Source: Sphingomonadales bacterium (GTDB lineage Bacteria; Pseudomonadota; Alphaproteobacteria; Sphingomonadales; Sphingomonadaceae). From it: DNA of 5,041 nucleotides. The notes under the pieces are model-generated. The model made no database searches and was not told where the DNA came from. It was given only the letters and a program-made list of their open reading frames with translations. Of this stretch, positions 1-5,041 are shown piece after piece. The stretch's first letter is position 1; every line of letters starts with the position of its first letter. The stretch spans positions 1 through 5,041 of the forward strand of contig JANYCM010000004.1 in the NCBI GenBank assembly GCA_025360285.1, written 5' to 3'. The translations under genes were made by a program, and so were the position numbers.

Positions 1-758
1 CGCATGGCGTGCCGGTGGCGACAGTGGTGGCGGTGCTGCAACCCGGCGATGATCTGGGGGATGGTTTCGTCATGGCGCGGATTGCCGGGGAAAGCCTGGC
101 GCCGAAATGGCTCAAATCGCGGGATTTTGCCGGGGCGCGGGCGGCTTTGACCGGGCAGTGCGCGGTGGTGCTGGCGGTCTTGCACGGGCTGCCAGCGGAC
201 CGGGCGCGGGGATTGCCGGTCAGTGGCGGGACAATCGCGGCAATGCGTGACCGCATGTTCGATCATTATCGCGAATTCGGCGTCAATTCGCCGGTGTTCG
301 ACCTGGCCTTTGCCTGGCTCGCCGAACGCTGCGGTAGCGCGCCGGCCGCCACCATCGTTCATGGTGACTTCCGCAGCGGGAATTTCATCATCAATACCCA
401 GGGCCTCGCCGCCGTACTCGATTGGGAATTGGCGCACGTTGGCGAGGGGGCGGAGGATCTCGGCTGGCTGTGCGCCAATGCCTGGCGCTTCGGCATATGG
501 CAGAAGCCGGTCGGCGGCTTTGGCGAGCGCGAGGCGCTGTATGACGCCTATGCCCAGGCCGGCGGCACCCCTATCGATCGCGATCGGGCGCATATGTGGG
601 AAGTCTGGGGCACGTTGCGCTGGGGGCTTGCCTGTCTGCAACTGGGGCATGACCATGTCTCGGGCCGGGTGCCTTCCGTCGAACGCGCTGCCATCGGCCG
701 CCGGGTGTCGGAAGTGGAGCTCGATCTTGTCCACCTCATCCGCCATGGGGACATCTGA
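1..758 (+). CDS. Phosphotransferase family protein (APH/choline-kinase-like), 5' truncated by window edge
   Basis: Kinase-like fold protein that would transfer the gamma-phosphate of ATP to a small hydroxylated or acyl-type substrate in the cytoplasm; the substrate cannot be read. The reading frame is open from base 3, and the codons before the GTG at base 9 (His-Gly) continue the family's usual 'HGVPVP..' N-lobe strand, so the true start lies upstream and the GTG is not the start. Numbered from that GTG, residues 17-29 (LGDGFVMARIAGE) match the N-lobe/hinge. IVHGDFRSGN at 116-125 is the Brenner-type catalytic loop, with Asp120 as base and Asn125 as metal ligand. VLDWELA at 136-142 holds the DFG-like Asp138. 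The C-terminal helices carry the usual W..RWGL.C segment (200-209). The set of catalytic residues is complete, so it is probably active. It is closest in style to phosphotransferases found beside acyl-CoA dehydrogenases (ACAD10/11-like), rather than to antibiotic-resistance APH enzymes. Its TGA overlaps the next gene's ATG by one base. Confidence 0.9.
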   Translation, partial: HGVPVATVVAVLQPGDDLGDGFVMARIAGESLAPKWLKSRDFAGARAALTGQCAVVLAVLHGLPADRARGLPVSGGTIAAMRDRMFDHYREFGVNSPVFDLAFAWLAERCGSAPAATIVHGDFRSGNFIINTQGLAAVLDWELAHVGEGAEDLGWLCANAWRFGIWQKPVGGFGEREALYDAYAQAGGTPIDRDRAHMWEVWGTLRWGLACLQLGHDHVSGRVPSVERAAIGRRVSEVELDLVHLIRHGDI

Positions 759-1126
759 TGGCCGAACAGATCGAAGCCCGGGCACTGGTCGAAGCGGTCG
801 CTGCCTTTCTGGCCGGCATCGAGGCCGATCTGACCGGGCAAAAGGCCTTTCATGCCAAGGTGGCCGGCAACGCCCTGGCCATTGTGACGCGTGAACTGGC
901 GCAGCAGCCGCAGCGCGCCGAAGCGGCGGCGCTGGCAGGTTTCCTTGGGGTTGACGCGCCGCTTGACCGGTTGCGCGCTGACATCTGCGAGCGGCTGCGC
1001 AGCGGGGAATTGTCATGCGATACGCCCGGCCTGCTAGATGCGCTGACGACAGCCACCCTGGCCAAGGTGGCGACCGACAATCCGCGCTATTCGACCTTTC
1101 GGCGCCTGAACGGGGAGGTGACATGA
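758..1126 (+). CDS. DUF6285 domain-containing small protein
   Basis: A 122-residue, probably all-helical cytoplasmic protein with no signal peptide or membrane segment. The pattern FHAKVAGNALAIVTREL (31-47) and the C-terminal LAKVATDNPRYSTF (101-114) are what I recall of the DUF6285 family, which is repeatedly encoded directly after phosphotransferases of the preceding type. The biochemical role of the family is not known to me; a partner or accessory function to the kinase is inferred from the conserved pairing only. The start is well supported: the ATG overlaps the upstream stop (TGATG), with GGGGA at 747-751 six bases before it. The stop lies inside an ATGA overlap with the next gene, so all three plus-strand genes should be translationally coupled. 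Length looks complete for the family. No catalytic motif is visible. Confidence 0.8.
   Translation: MAEQIEARALVEAVAAFLAGIEADLTGQKAFHAKVAGNALAIVTRELAQQPQRAEAAALAGFLGVDAPLDRLRADICERLRSGELSCDTPGLLDALTTATLAKVATDNPRYSTFRRLNGEVT
1112..1118 (+). promoter_or_regulatory. Shine-Dalgarno site for the alpha/beta hydrolase
   Basis: GGGGAGG lies four bases before the ATG at 1123. It fixes the hydrolase start inside the ATGA overlap and argues against the in-frame ATG at 1015, which would bury 108 bases of coding sequence in the DUF6285 gene and push the Tat-like leader into the interior of the protein. Confidence 0.75.
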
Positions 1127-2118
1127 TGACCCGCCGCGATGTGCTGGCCAGCGGCGCCGCGCTGCTCGCCACCCCCGGCTATGCCCGGCCGGGCCGCGAT
1201 TTTCCCGGCGTGCGGCTGGTGCCCGATCAGGAGGCGATGGTCGCGGTGCCGGGCGGGCGAGTCTATGTCCGCGTCAATGGCGATCTGAAGGGCCCGTGTC
1301 CGCCGCTCGTGCTGATGCACGGTGGGCCGGGCAGCTCGCACTGGTATTTCCTCAATGCGACGGCGCTGGCAGGGGATCGTGCGGTGATCCTCTATGATCA
1401 GCTCGATTGCGGCCGCTCAGATGCGCCGGGCGATCCGGCAAACTGGGTGATCCCGCGCTTTCTCGATGAGCTGGAGGCGATCCGCGGGCATTTCGCCATT
1501 CCGCGCTGGCATGTCCTCGGCGCCAGCTGGGGCGGCACGCTGTGCGTTGAATATGGTGCCCGGATGTTTGCCGCACAGCCCGGTGTGATCGCCAGCCTGA
1601 TCGTGCAATCGCCGCTGGTATCAACGCCGCTGTGGCTGCGTGATGCGCGGCTATTGAAGGACCGGATGCCGCCTGACGTCCGTGACCGGCTCGATCGCTG
1701 CGATGTGCCCGGCGCACTGCCCCAGGCCGAATGCGATGCCGCGACCGATGCCTTTTATGCCCGGCATGTGCATCTCAGCGATCCGCCACCGGCAATCGCC
1801 GCCTACAAGAAGACGATGCCGCGCAGTTTCAGCCCCAATTTGTACAATTACATGTGGGGCCGGGCTGAATTCACGTCGTCGGGCACGCTGAAGGACTATG
1901 ACGGCACGCCGCTGCTGCAAAAACTCGAGGCCAAGCGCACGCTGTTTGTCGCGGGCGAAGCCGATGAGGCGGTGCCGGCGACGGTCGCCGGCTTTGCCGC
2001 GGCCGTGCCCGGCGGCGCGGCGTTTCGCGAAATCCCCGATGCAGCGCATGCGGTGATGGGCGACAATCCGGCGGCGTATCTTGCGGTGCTGCGGCCCTGG
2101 CTGGCGGGGCGGGACTGA
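1123..2118 (+). CDS. Proline iminopeptidase-family alpha/beta hydrolase (S33 type) with Tat-like leader
   Basis: A 331-residue serine hydrolase. Members of this group remove N-terminal proline from small peptides or hydrolyse amides and esters; the actual substrate is unknown. HGGPG at 66-70 forms the oxyanion-hole loop and DQLDCGRS at 92-99 is the usual strand/loop after it. GASWGG at 133-138 is the nucleophile elbow with Ser135. The segment 164-260, including SPLVSTPLWLRD, YNYMWGRAEF and LKDYD, matches the cap domain of the pro_imino_pep_2 subgroup. GEADEAVP supplies Asp281 and DAAH supplies His309, completing the triad. The N-terminus MMTRRDVLASGAALLATPGY resembles a short twin-arginine leader (RR at 4-5, hydrophobic 9-17, possible cleavage after Ala21), so export to the periplasm is inferred. 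Two consecutive ATGs (1123, 1126) are possible starts; the first gives the ATGA overlap with the DUF6285 gene. It is the last gene of the plus-strand operon. Confidence 0.88.
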   Translation: MMTRRDVLASGAALLATPGYARPGRDFPGVRLVPDQEAMVAVPGGRVYVRVNGDLKGPCPPLVLMHGGPGSSHWYFLNATALAGDRAVILYDQLDCGRSDAPGDPANWVIPRFLDELEAIRGHFAIPRWHVLGASWGGTLCVEYGARMFAAQPGVIASLIVQSPLVSTPLWLRDARLLKDRMPPDVRDRLDRCDVPGALPQAECDAATDAFYARHVHLSDPPPAIAAYKKTMPRSFSPNLYNYMWGRAEFTSSGTLKDYDGTPLLQKLEAKRTLFVAGEADEAVPATVAGFAAAVPGGAAFREIPDAAHAVMGDNPAAYLAVLRPWLAGRD

Positions 2119-2136
2119 GGGGGGATCCACCGGTGC
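2119..2136. other. Convergent junction between the two operons
   Basis: Only 18 bases separate the two facing stop codons. The stretch contains an 8-base palindrome (CACCGGTG, 2128-2135), but no GC stem followed by a T run on either strand. An intrinsic terminator is therefore not visible, and transcripts from the two clusters may overlap at their 3' ends or end by Rho. Confidence 0.6.
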
Positions 2137-2577
2137 TCAGCCTTTCGTCGTGAACCCCGTCGCCTCTGACCAGAACATGTCGATATCGGGGTAATGGCAT
2201 TCGTCGGTCGCGGGATGGTCCGTGCCGATGGCGAGGAACACCACCGGCGCCGTGCTGCGGTTCTGCAAGTGATGGCCGTTCGCAATGCCGGCCTTGAAGG
2301 TGGCGATGTCACCCGGTTGCAGCACCACCTCGCCCACCTCCTCGACCAGCACGGCGCTGCCGCTGACCATGATGACCAGTTCATCCTCGGCGCTGTGCCA
2401 GTGCCGCTGGCTTGACCAGGCACCGGGGGCGAGGGTGACGAGGTTGGCGCCGAACTGCGTCAGGCCACCGGCCGCGGCGATGGCGACGCGGCTGCGCCCG
2501 GCAACGGCGGCGTCATGCGGCGGCAGATAGCCGGTCTGGACGATGACGGGATGCGCGGCGGGGTCGATCCTGGGCAT
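2137..2577 (-). CDS. Single-domain cupin protein
   Basis: A 146-residue small beta-barrel protein without signal peptide, likely cytoplasmic. Cupin motif 1 spans 52-73: G52, then HWH giving His59 and His61, Glu66 after a four-residue gap, and G73. Motif 2 follows at 89-106 (GDIATFKAGIANGHHLQN), with His102 and Asn106 in the standard pattern. The three His and the Glu make a metal site (Fe, Mn or Zn) likely. The tail DECHYPDIDMFW (125-136) is typical of a group of short stand-alone cupins of unknown function, so neither an enzyme reaction nor a binding-only role can be assigned. The ATG lies six bases after the stop of the PQQ dehydrogenase, implying co-transcription with it. A link to substrate or product handling by the dehydrogenase is inference from position only. 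Confidence 0.87.
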   Translation of the reverse strand: MPRIDPAAHPVIVQTGYLPPHDAAVAGRSRVAIAAAGGLTQFGANLVTLAPGAWSSQRHWHSAEDELVIMVSGSAVLVEEVGEVVLQPGDIATFKAGIANGHHLQNRSTAPVVFLAIGTDHPATDECHYPDIDMFWSEATGFTTKG

Positions 2578-2580
2578 GGC

Positions 2581-2585
2581 ACCTC
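2581..2585 (-). promoter_or_regulatory. Shine-Dalgarno site for the cupin, overlapping the upstream stop codon
   Basis: On the minus strand the end of the dehydrogenase reads TGAGGTGCCATG. The GAGGT ribosome-binding site overlaps the dehydrogenase TGA stop (2584-2586) and sits three bases before the cupin ATG at 2577. This compact arrangement supports both the cupin start and translational coupling to the dehydrogenase. Confidence 0.65.
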
Positions 2586-4815
2586 AATGCGTCACCTTGG
2601 GCGGCACGGCTCCGTTTGTCGCTGTGCCGGCGGTTTCGGCACGATACATCGCCTGTTGTTCGCGCGCCACATAGGCGTGGATGGCATCGACATCGGCGGG
2701 TTTCAACACATCGCTGAAATTCGCCATGCCCTTGGTCACATACAGGCCTTCCAGGACGATCTGGTTGAAAATGGCATGGGTGGGGGCCGAAATGCGCCGT
2801 AGATCGGGCAGCAGGCCGGGGCCAAAGCCATGGCAGCGTCCGCAGTTGCGAAAATACAGCGGCTCGCCGGCGGCCGCCTGTGTTTCGGTAAAGGCCAGGA
2901 TCGGCGGCGGCGCTTCGAATTTCGGCGGCACCGCGGCGGGCGGCAGCGGTACCGCGCCGCCATCCAGCCTGAACACCAGAAGGTGCCCGGCATTGCCATA
3001 TTTATACGCGGCGGTGTCCGGAGCGAACGTCCAGTTGCCAGCGCCGCCCAATCCGGCGAGCACGGCGACATATTGGGTGTCGCCGATACGATAGGTCATC
3101 GGTGCCGCCATGATCAAGGTGCCGGTGTCGATCGATTTGAGCAGCGCGCCGGTATCGGCGCGGCGGATAGTGAGGTGTCCGCCGGGATCGCCGCTGATCA
3201 CCAGATTGCCCGCCGTTGTCATGATGCCGCCATCCTGCAGGCCGCGTGTTGGCACTTCCCAGGCGATGCGGCCCTGCACCGGGTCCCAGGCGCGGATGAA
3301 GCTGCGGCTGGCGGGTTTGGCGGGGCCACCGGCGCTGCGCACCAGATCGGCCATTGCCGGCATGGTGCCAAAGGGTGCCGCCAGCCCCTTGGGATCATAG
3401 CCTTCGGGGAACAGGCCGAAGACATCGAAAGTGCCGGCGGCGGCGCCGATCGGCCGCCTGGCGGTATCGACAAACACCATAGGCGCATCGGTGACCGGGA
3501 TATAGACAAGGCCGGTGCCGGGATTATACGCCATAGGCTGCCAGTTAGGGCCGCCCGCCATCGACGGATAGACCAGCGCCGGCTTGTCGAAATAATAGGC
3601 GGCAGGGTTGATTTTAGCGCGCCCGGTCGCCGGATTGATGCCGCTGGTCCAGTTGACGAAAGTATAGGGCTTGGCCGAAATCAGCGCGCCGGTGGCGCGG
3701 TCAAGGACGTAGACCAGCCCGTTCTTGGGGGCCTGCATGATCACCTGCCGCGTGCGCCCGGCGATTGTCAGATCGGCAAGGATCATCTTCTGCACGGCGG
3801 TATAGTGCCAGGCGTCGCCGGGCACCGTCTGATAATGCCATTTCAAATCGCCGGTGGCAGGATCGATGGCGACAATGGAGGCGAGGTAGAGATTGTGGCC
3901 CTTGGCCTTTGAGCGTTTCAGATAATTATAGGGGCTGGCGTTGCCGGTACCGACATAGAGCAGCTTGAGTTTGGGATCATAGGCCATGCCATCCCAGGCG
4001 GTGCCGCCGCCGTCATAGGACCAGTCGCTGGCCGGGTCCCAGGTCTTGAGCGCGGCGTCGAGGGCGGCGGTTTCCTGGGGGCCGGTTTTGGGATCATGCG
4101 GCACTGTCCAGAAGGTCCAGCGCAATTTGCCCGTCGCCAGGTCAAAGGCCCGGACAAAGCCGCGCACGCCGAAATCGGCGCCGCCATTGCCGATGACGAC
4201 GACATCGCCAGCGATCTGCGGCGCGCCGGTGATGGCATAGGGCAAGTGTCTGGCGCGGGCCTCGGCGCCCAGCGTGTCGGCGCGCCATTTCGGTTTGCCG
4301 GTGGCGGCATCGATGGCGACCAGCCAGCCATCGATGGTGCCGACATAGACCATGCCCTGCCAGACGGCGACGCCGCGGTTGACGACATCGCAGCAGGCGT
4401 AACGGCCATATTGCCCATCGACTTCGGGATCATAGACCCAGATTTCCCGCCCCGTAGCGGCATCGATCGCGAGCACCTTGCCCCAGTTGGTCGAGACGTA
4501 CATGACGCCATCGACGACGATGGGCGTGGCTTCCTGGCCGCGCGCCGCGCCGACATCATGCGCCCAGGCAAAGCCCCGCCGGCCGGCGTTGCCGGCATCG
4601 ATGGCGCTGGCCCTGGAGAAATAACTGCCGCGCCAATCATTGCCCCCGGTCAGCCAGTTGCCGTTGTTGTCATCGGCGAGCAGGCGTTCGCTGGTGATAT
4701 TGCCGGCTGGCGGGGCGGCCGGTTTGCACGCCGCAATGGTGGCGGCGAGCCGCAGCAGGGCGAGGCGGGCAGGGCGCAGTGTGGCGGTCTCCAATGTCCT
4801 GATCAGGATGTTCAC
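2584..4815 (-). CDS. PQQ-dependent quinohemoprotein dehydrogenase (methanol/ethanol family) with non-canonical active-site residues
   Basis: A member of the periplasmic PQQ alcohol dehydrogenases, which oxidise alcohols to aldehydes and pass electrons through a C-terminal cytochrome c. Residues are numbered from the farthest in-frame start, TTG at 4836 (750 aa); subtract 7 for the GTG at 4815 used here (743 aa). A leader with a possible lipobox (IAAC, Cys37) precedes the eight-bladed propeller (about 47-625). ACCD gives the vicinal disulfide Cys148-149. Docking-type repeats (xAATGxxxW) recur at 126-133, 177-184, 234-240 and 327-333. GTGNASPYN gives the conserved active-site Asn299, and MQAPKNG gives Lys371. 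The cytochrome domain has CGRCH (665-669) and a probable haem-ligand Met704 (GMANFSD). Oddities: the expected catalytic Asp after PGDAW is His344, the metal-ligand Glu is Asp221, and the usual WNGG is QDGG (534-537). There is no Asp two residues after position 344, so no lanthanide-type signature. The family call is firm; catalytic competence and substrate are open. The start is uncertain: TTG 4836 overlaps the upstream stop, GTG 4815 has a weak GGA at proper spacing, and TTG 4794 would give a 23-residue leader. Confidence 0.93.
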   Translation of the reverse strand: MNILIRTLETATLRPARLALLRLAATIAACKPAAPPAGNITSERLLADDNNGNWLTGGNDWRGSYFSRASAIDAGNAGRRGFAWAHDVGAARGQEATPIVVDGVMYVSTNWGKVLAIDAATGREIWVYDPEVDGQYGRYACCDVVNRGVAVWQGMVYVGTIDGWLVAIDAATGKPKWRADTLGAEARARHLPYAITGAPQIAGDVVVIGNGGADFGVRGFVRAFDLATGKLRWTFWTVPHDPKTGPQETAALDAALKTWDPASDWSYDGGGTAWDGMAYDPKLKLLYVGTGNASPYNYLKRSKAKGHNLYLASIVAIDPATGDLKWHYQTVPGDAWHYTAVQKMILADLTIAGRTRQVIMQAPKNGLVYVLDRATGALISAKPYTFVNWTSGINPATGRAKINPAAYYFDKPALVYPSMAGGPNWQPMAYNPGTGLVYIPVTDAPMVFVDTARRPIGAAAGTFDVFGLFPEGYDPKGLAAPFGTMPAMADLVRSAGGPAKPASRSFIRAWDPVQGRIAWEVPTRGLQDGGIMTTAGNLVISGDPGGHLTIRRADTGALLKSIDTGTLIMAAPMTYRIGDTQYVAVLAGLGGAGNWTFAPDTAAYKYGNAGHLLVFRLDGGAVPLPPAAVPPKFEAPPPILAFTETQAAAGEPLYFRNCGRCHGFGPGLLPDLRRISAPTHAIFNQIVLEGLYVTKGMANFSDVLKPADVDAIHAYVAREQQAMYRAETAGTATNGAVPPKVTH

Positions 4816-4832
4816 GCCTGATCCGGGCAAAG

Positions 4833-5041
4833 TCAACCGGCTGGCAGCAGCCCGTTGAGCAGGGCGCCGTTCGAGGTGAGCAACATCGCGGCCACCGCCG
4901 CCATCATGGCATCAAAGGCCGGGCGAGCGGCGGCGGGAAGGGTGCCGCGGTAGAAATGGCACAGGTTGGCGGCGACCATCGGGCTGCCGAACGCCGCCAT
5001 GGTGATCTGTGCCAGTTCGCGGCGGCCGGCGGCGAGTTCGC
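4833..5041 (-). CDS. C-terminal end of an unrecognised protein (start beyond the window)
   Basis: An open minus-strand frame enters from the right edge and ends with TGA at 4833-4835, giving 68 visible residues. It begins ELAAGRRELAQITMAAFG and ends NGALLNGLLPAG. The segment is Ala/Leu/Met-rich with few charges after the first ten residues, consistent with packed amphipathic helices such as the ligand or dimerisation part of a helical protein. A TetR-type regulator C-terminus is one possibility, but no family signature is readable and I make no assignment. Codon third positions are almost all G or C, supporting real coding. The stop overlaps the farthest possible start of the PQQ dehydrogenase (TTGA), so this gene probably heads, or belongs to, the same minus-strand operon. 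Confidence 0.6.
   Translation of the reverse strand, partial: ELAAGRRELAQITMAAFGSPMVAANLCHFYRGTLPAAARPAFDAMMAAVAAMLLTSNGALLNGLLPAG

Noticed and set aside
9..11. GTG at base 9 as the real start of the phosphotransferase
   Set aside because: The frame is open to the window edge, and the codons before it continue the conserved N-lobe, so the gene is cut by the window.
575..586. Perfect 12-base palindrome CGATCGCGATCG
   Set aside because: It lies inside the phosphotransferase coding sequence and follows from the Ile-Asp-Arg-Asp-Arg codons; a single copy with no associated feature.
1015..1122. Upstream ATG (1015) as the hydrolase start
   Set aside because: It would overlap the DUF6285 gene by over 100 bases and precede the Tat-like leader; the ATG at 1123 has a strong GGGGAGG site and an ATGA overlap.
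2128..2135. CACCGGTG palindrome between the convergent genes as a terminator
   Set aside because: A four-base-pair stem with no loop and no following T run is too weak to call.
2830..3912. Long plus-strand open frame (360 codons) opposite the PQQ dehydrogenase
   Set aside because: Antisense shadow in GC-rich DNA; the translation is rich in Gly, Arg, His and Ile in a pattern mirroring the real gene's codons, with no recognisable domain. The minus-strand frame has clear PQQ-ADH motifs throughout.
3855..4610. Recurring near-identical GGCATCGATGGCG-type words on the plus strand
   Set aside because: They are the reverse complement of repeated Ala-Ile-Asp-Ala-Ala-Thr-Gly codons in the beta-propeller docking motifs, not a DNA repeat element.
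4096..4821. Plus-strand open frame (241 codons) opposite the N-terminal part of the dehydrogenase
   Set aside because: Same kind of shadow: Asp/Gly/Ile-rich translation produced by the reverse complement of the repeated propeller motifs.

Overview
The window is GC-rich, densely coding bacterial DNA with almost no intergenic space. Codon third positions are strongly G/C. Gene content (phosphotransferase + DUF6285 pair, an S33-type hydrolase, a PQQ alcohol-dehydrogenase-family quinohemoprotein) fits an alphaproteobacterium, most likely a sphingomonad-type organism. That taxonomic call is inference from composition and gene families; no rRNA or marker gene is present.

Layout: two tail-to-tail gene clusters. 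The left cluster (plus strand, about 1-2118) holds the 3' part of an aminoglycoside-phosphotransferase-like kinase, a small DUF6285-type protein and a proline-iminopeptidase-type alpha/beta hydrolase with a Tat-like leader. They are chained by TGATG and ATGA start/stop overlaps, so they look like one translationally coupled operon. The right cluster (minus strand, about 5041-2137) holds the C-terminal end of an unrecognised protein, a large PQQ-dependent quinohemoprotein dehydrogenase and a single-domain cupin. Its junctions are also very tight (possible TTGA overlap, then a 6-base gap). The clusters converge with 18 bases between their stop codons, and no hairpin terminator is visible there.

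How the genes may work together: the phosphotransferase/DUF6285 pair is a recurrent partnership, often near acyl-CoA dehydrogenases, and suggests small-molecule or acyl-CoA metabolism in the cytoplasm. The hydrolase and the dehydrogenase are both predicted to leave the cytoplasm, so the cluster may process an external substrate by hydrolysis and periplasmic oxidation. This is inference; no substrate can be read from the sequence.

The most notable observation is in the PQQ dehydrogenase. Its fold signatures are intact (vicinal Cys-Cys, propeller docking motifs, CxxCH haem site), but several expected active-site residues differ. The catalytic Asp position reads His (PGDAWHYTAVQ), the metal-binding Glu position reads Asp (GGADFGVRG), and the C-terminal W-N-G-G motif reads Q-D-G-G. 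It may be a divergent, possibly functionally altered member of the family. I found no CRISPR array, transposon, tRNA, rRNA or clearly novel multi-gene system.
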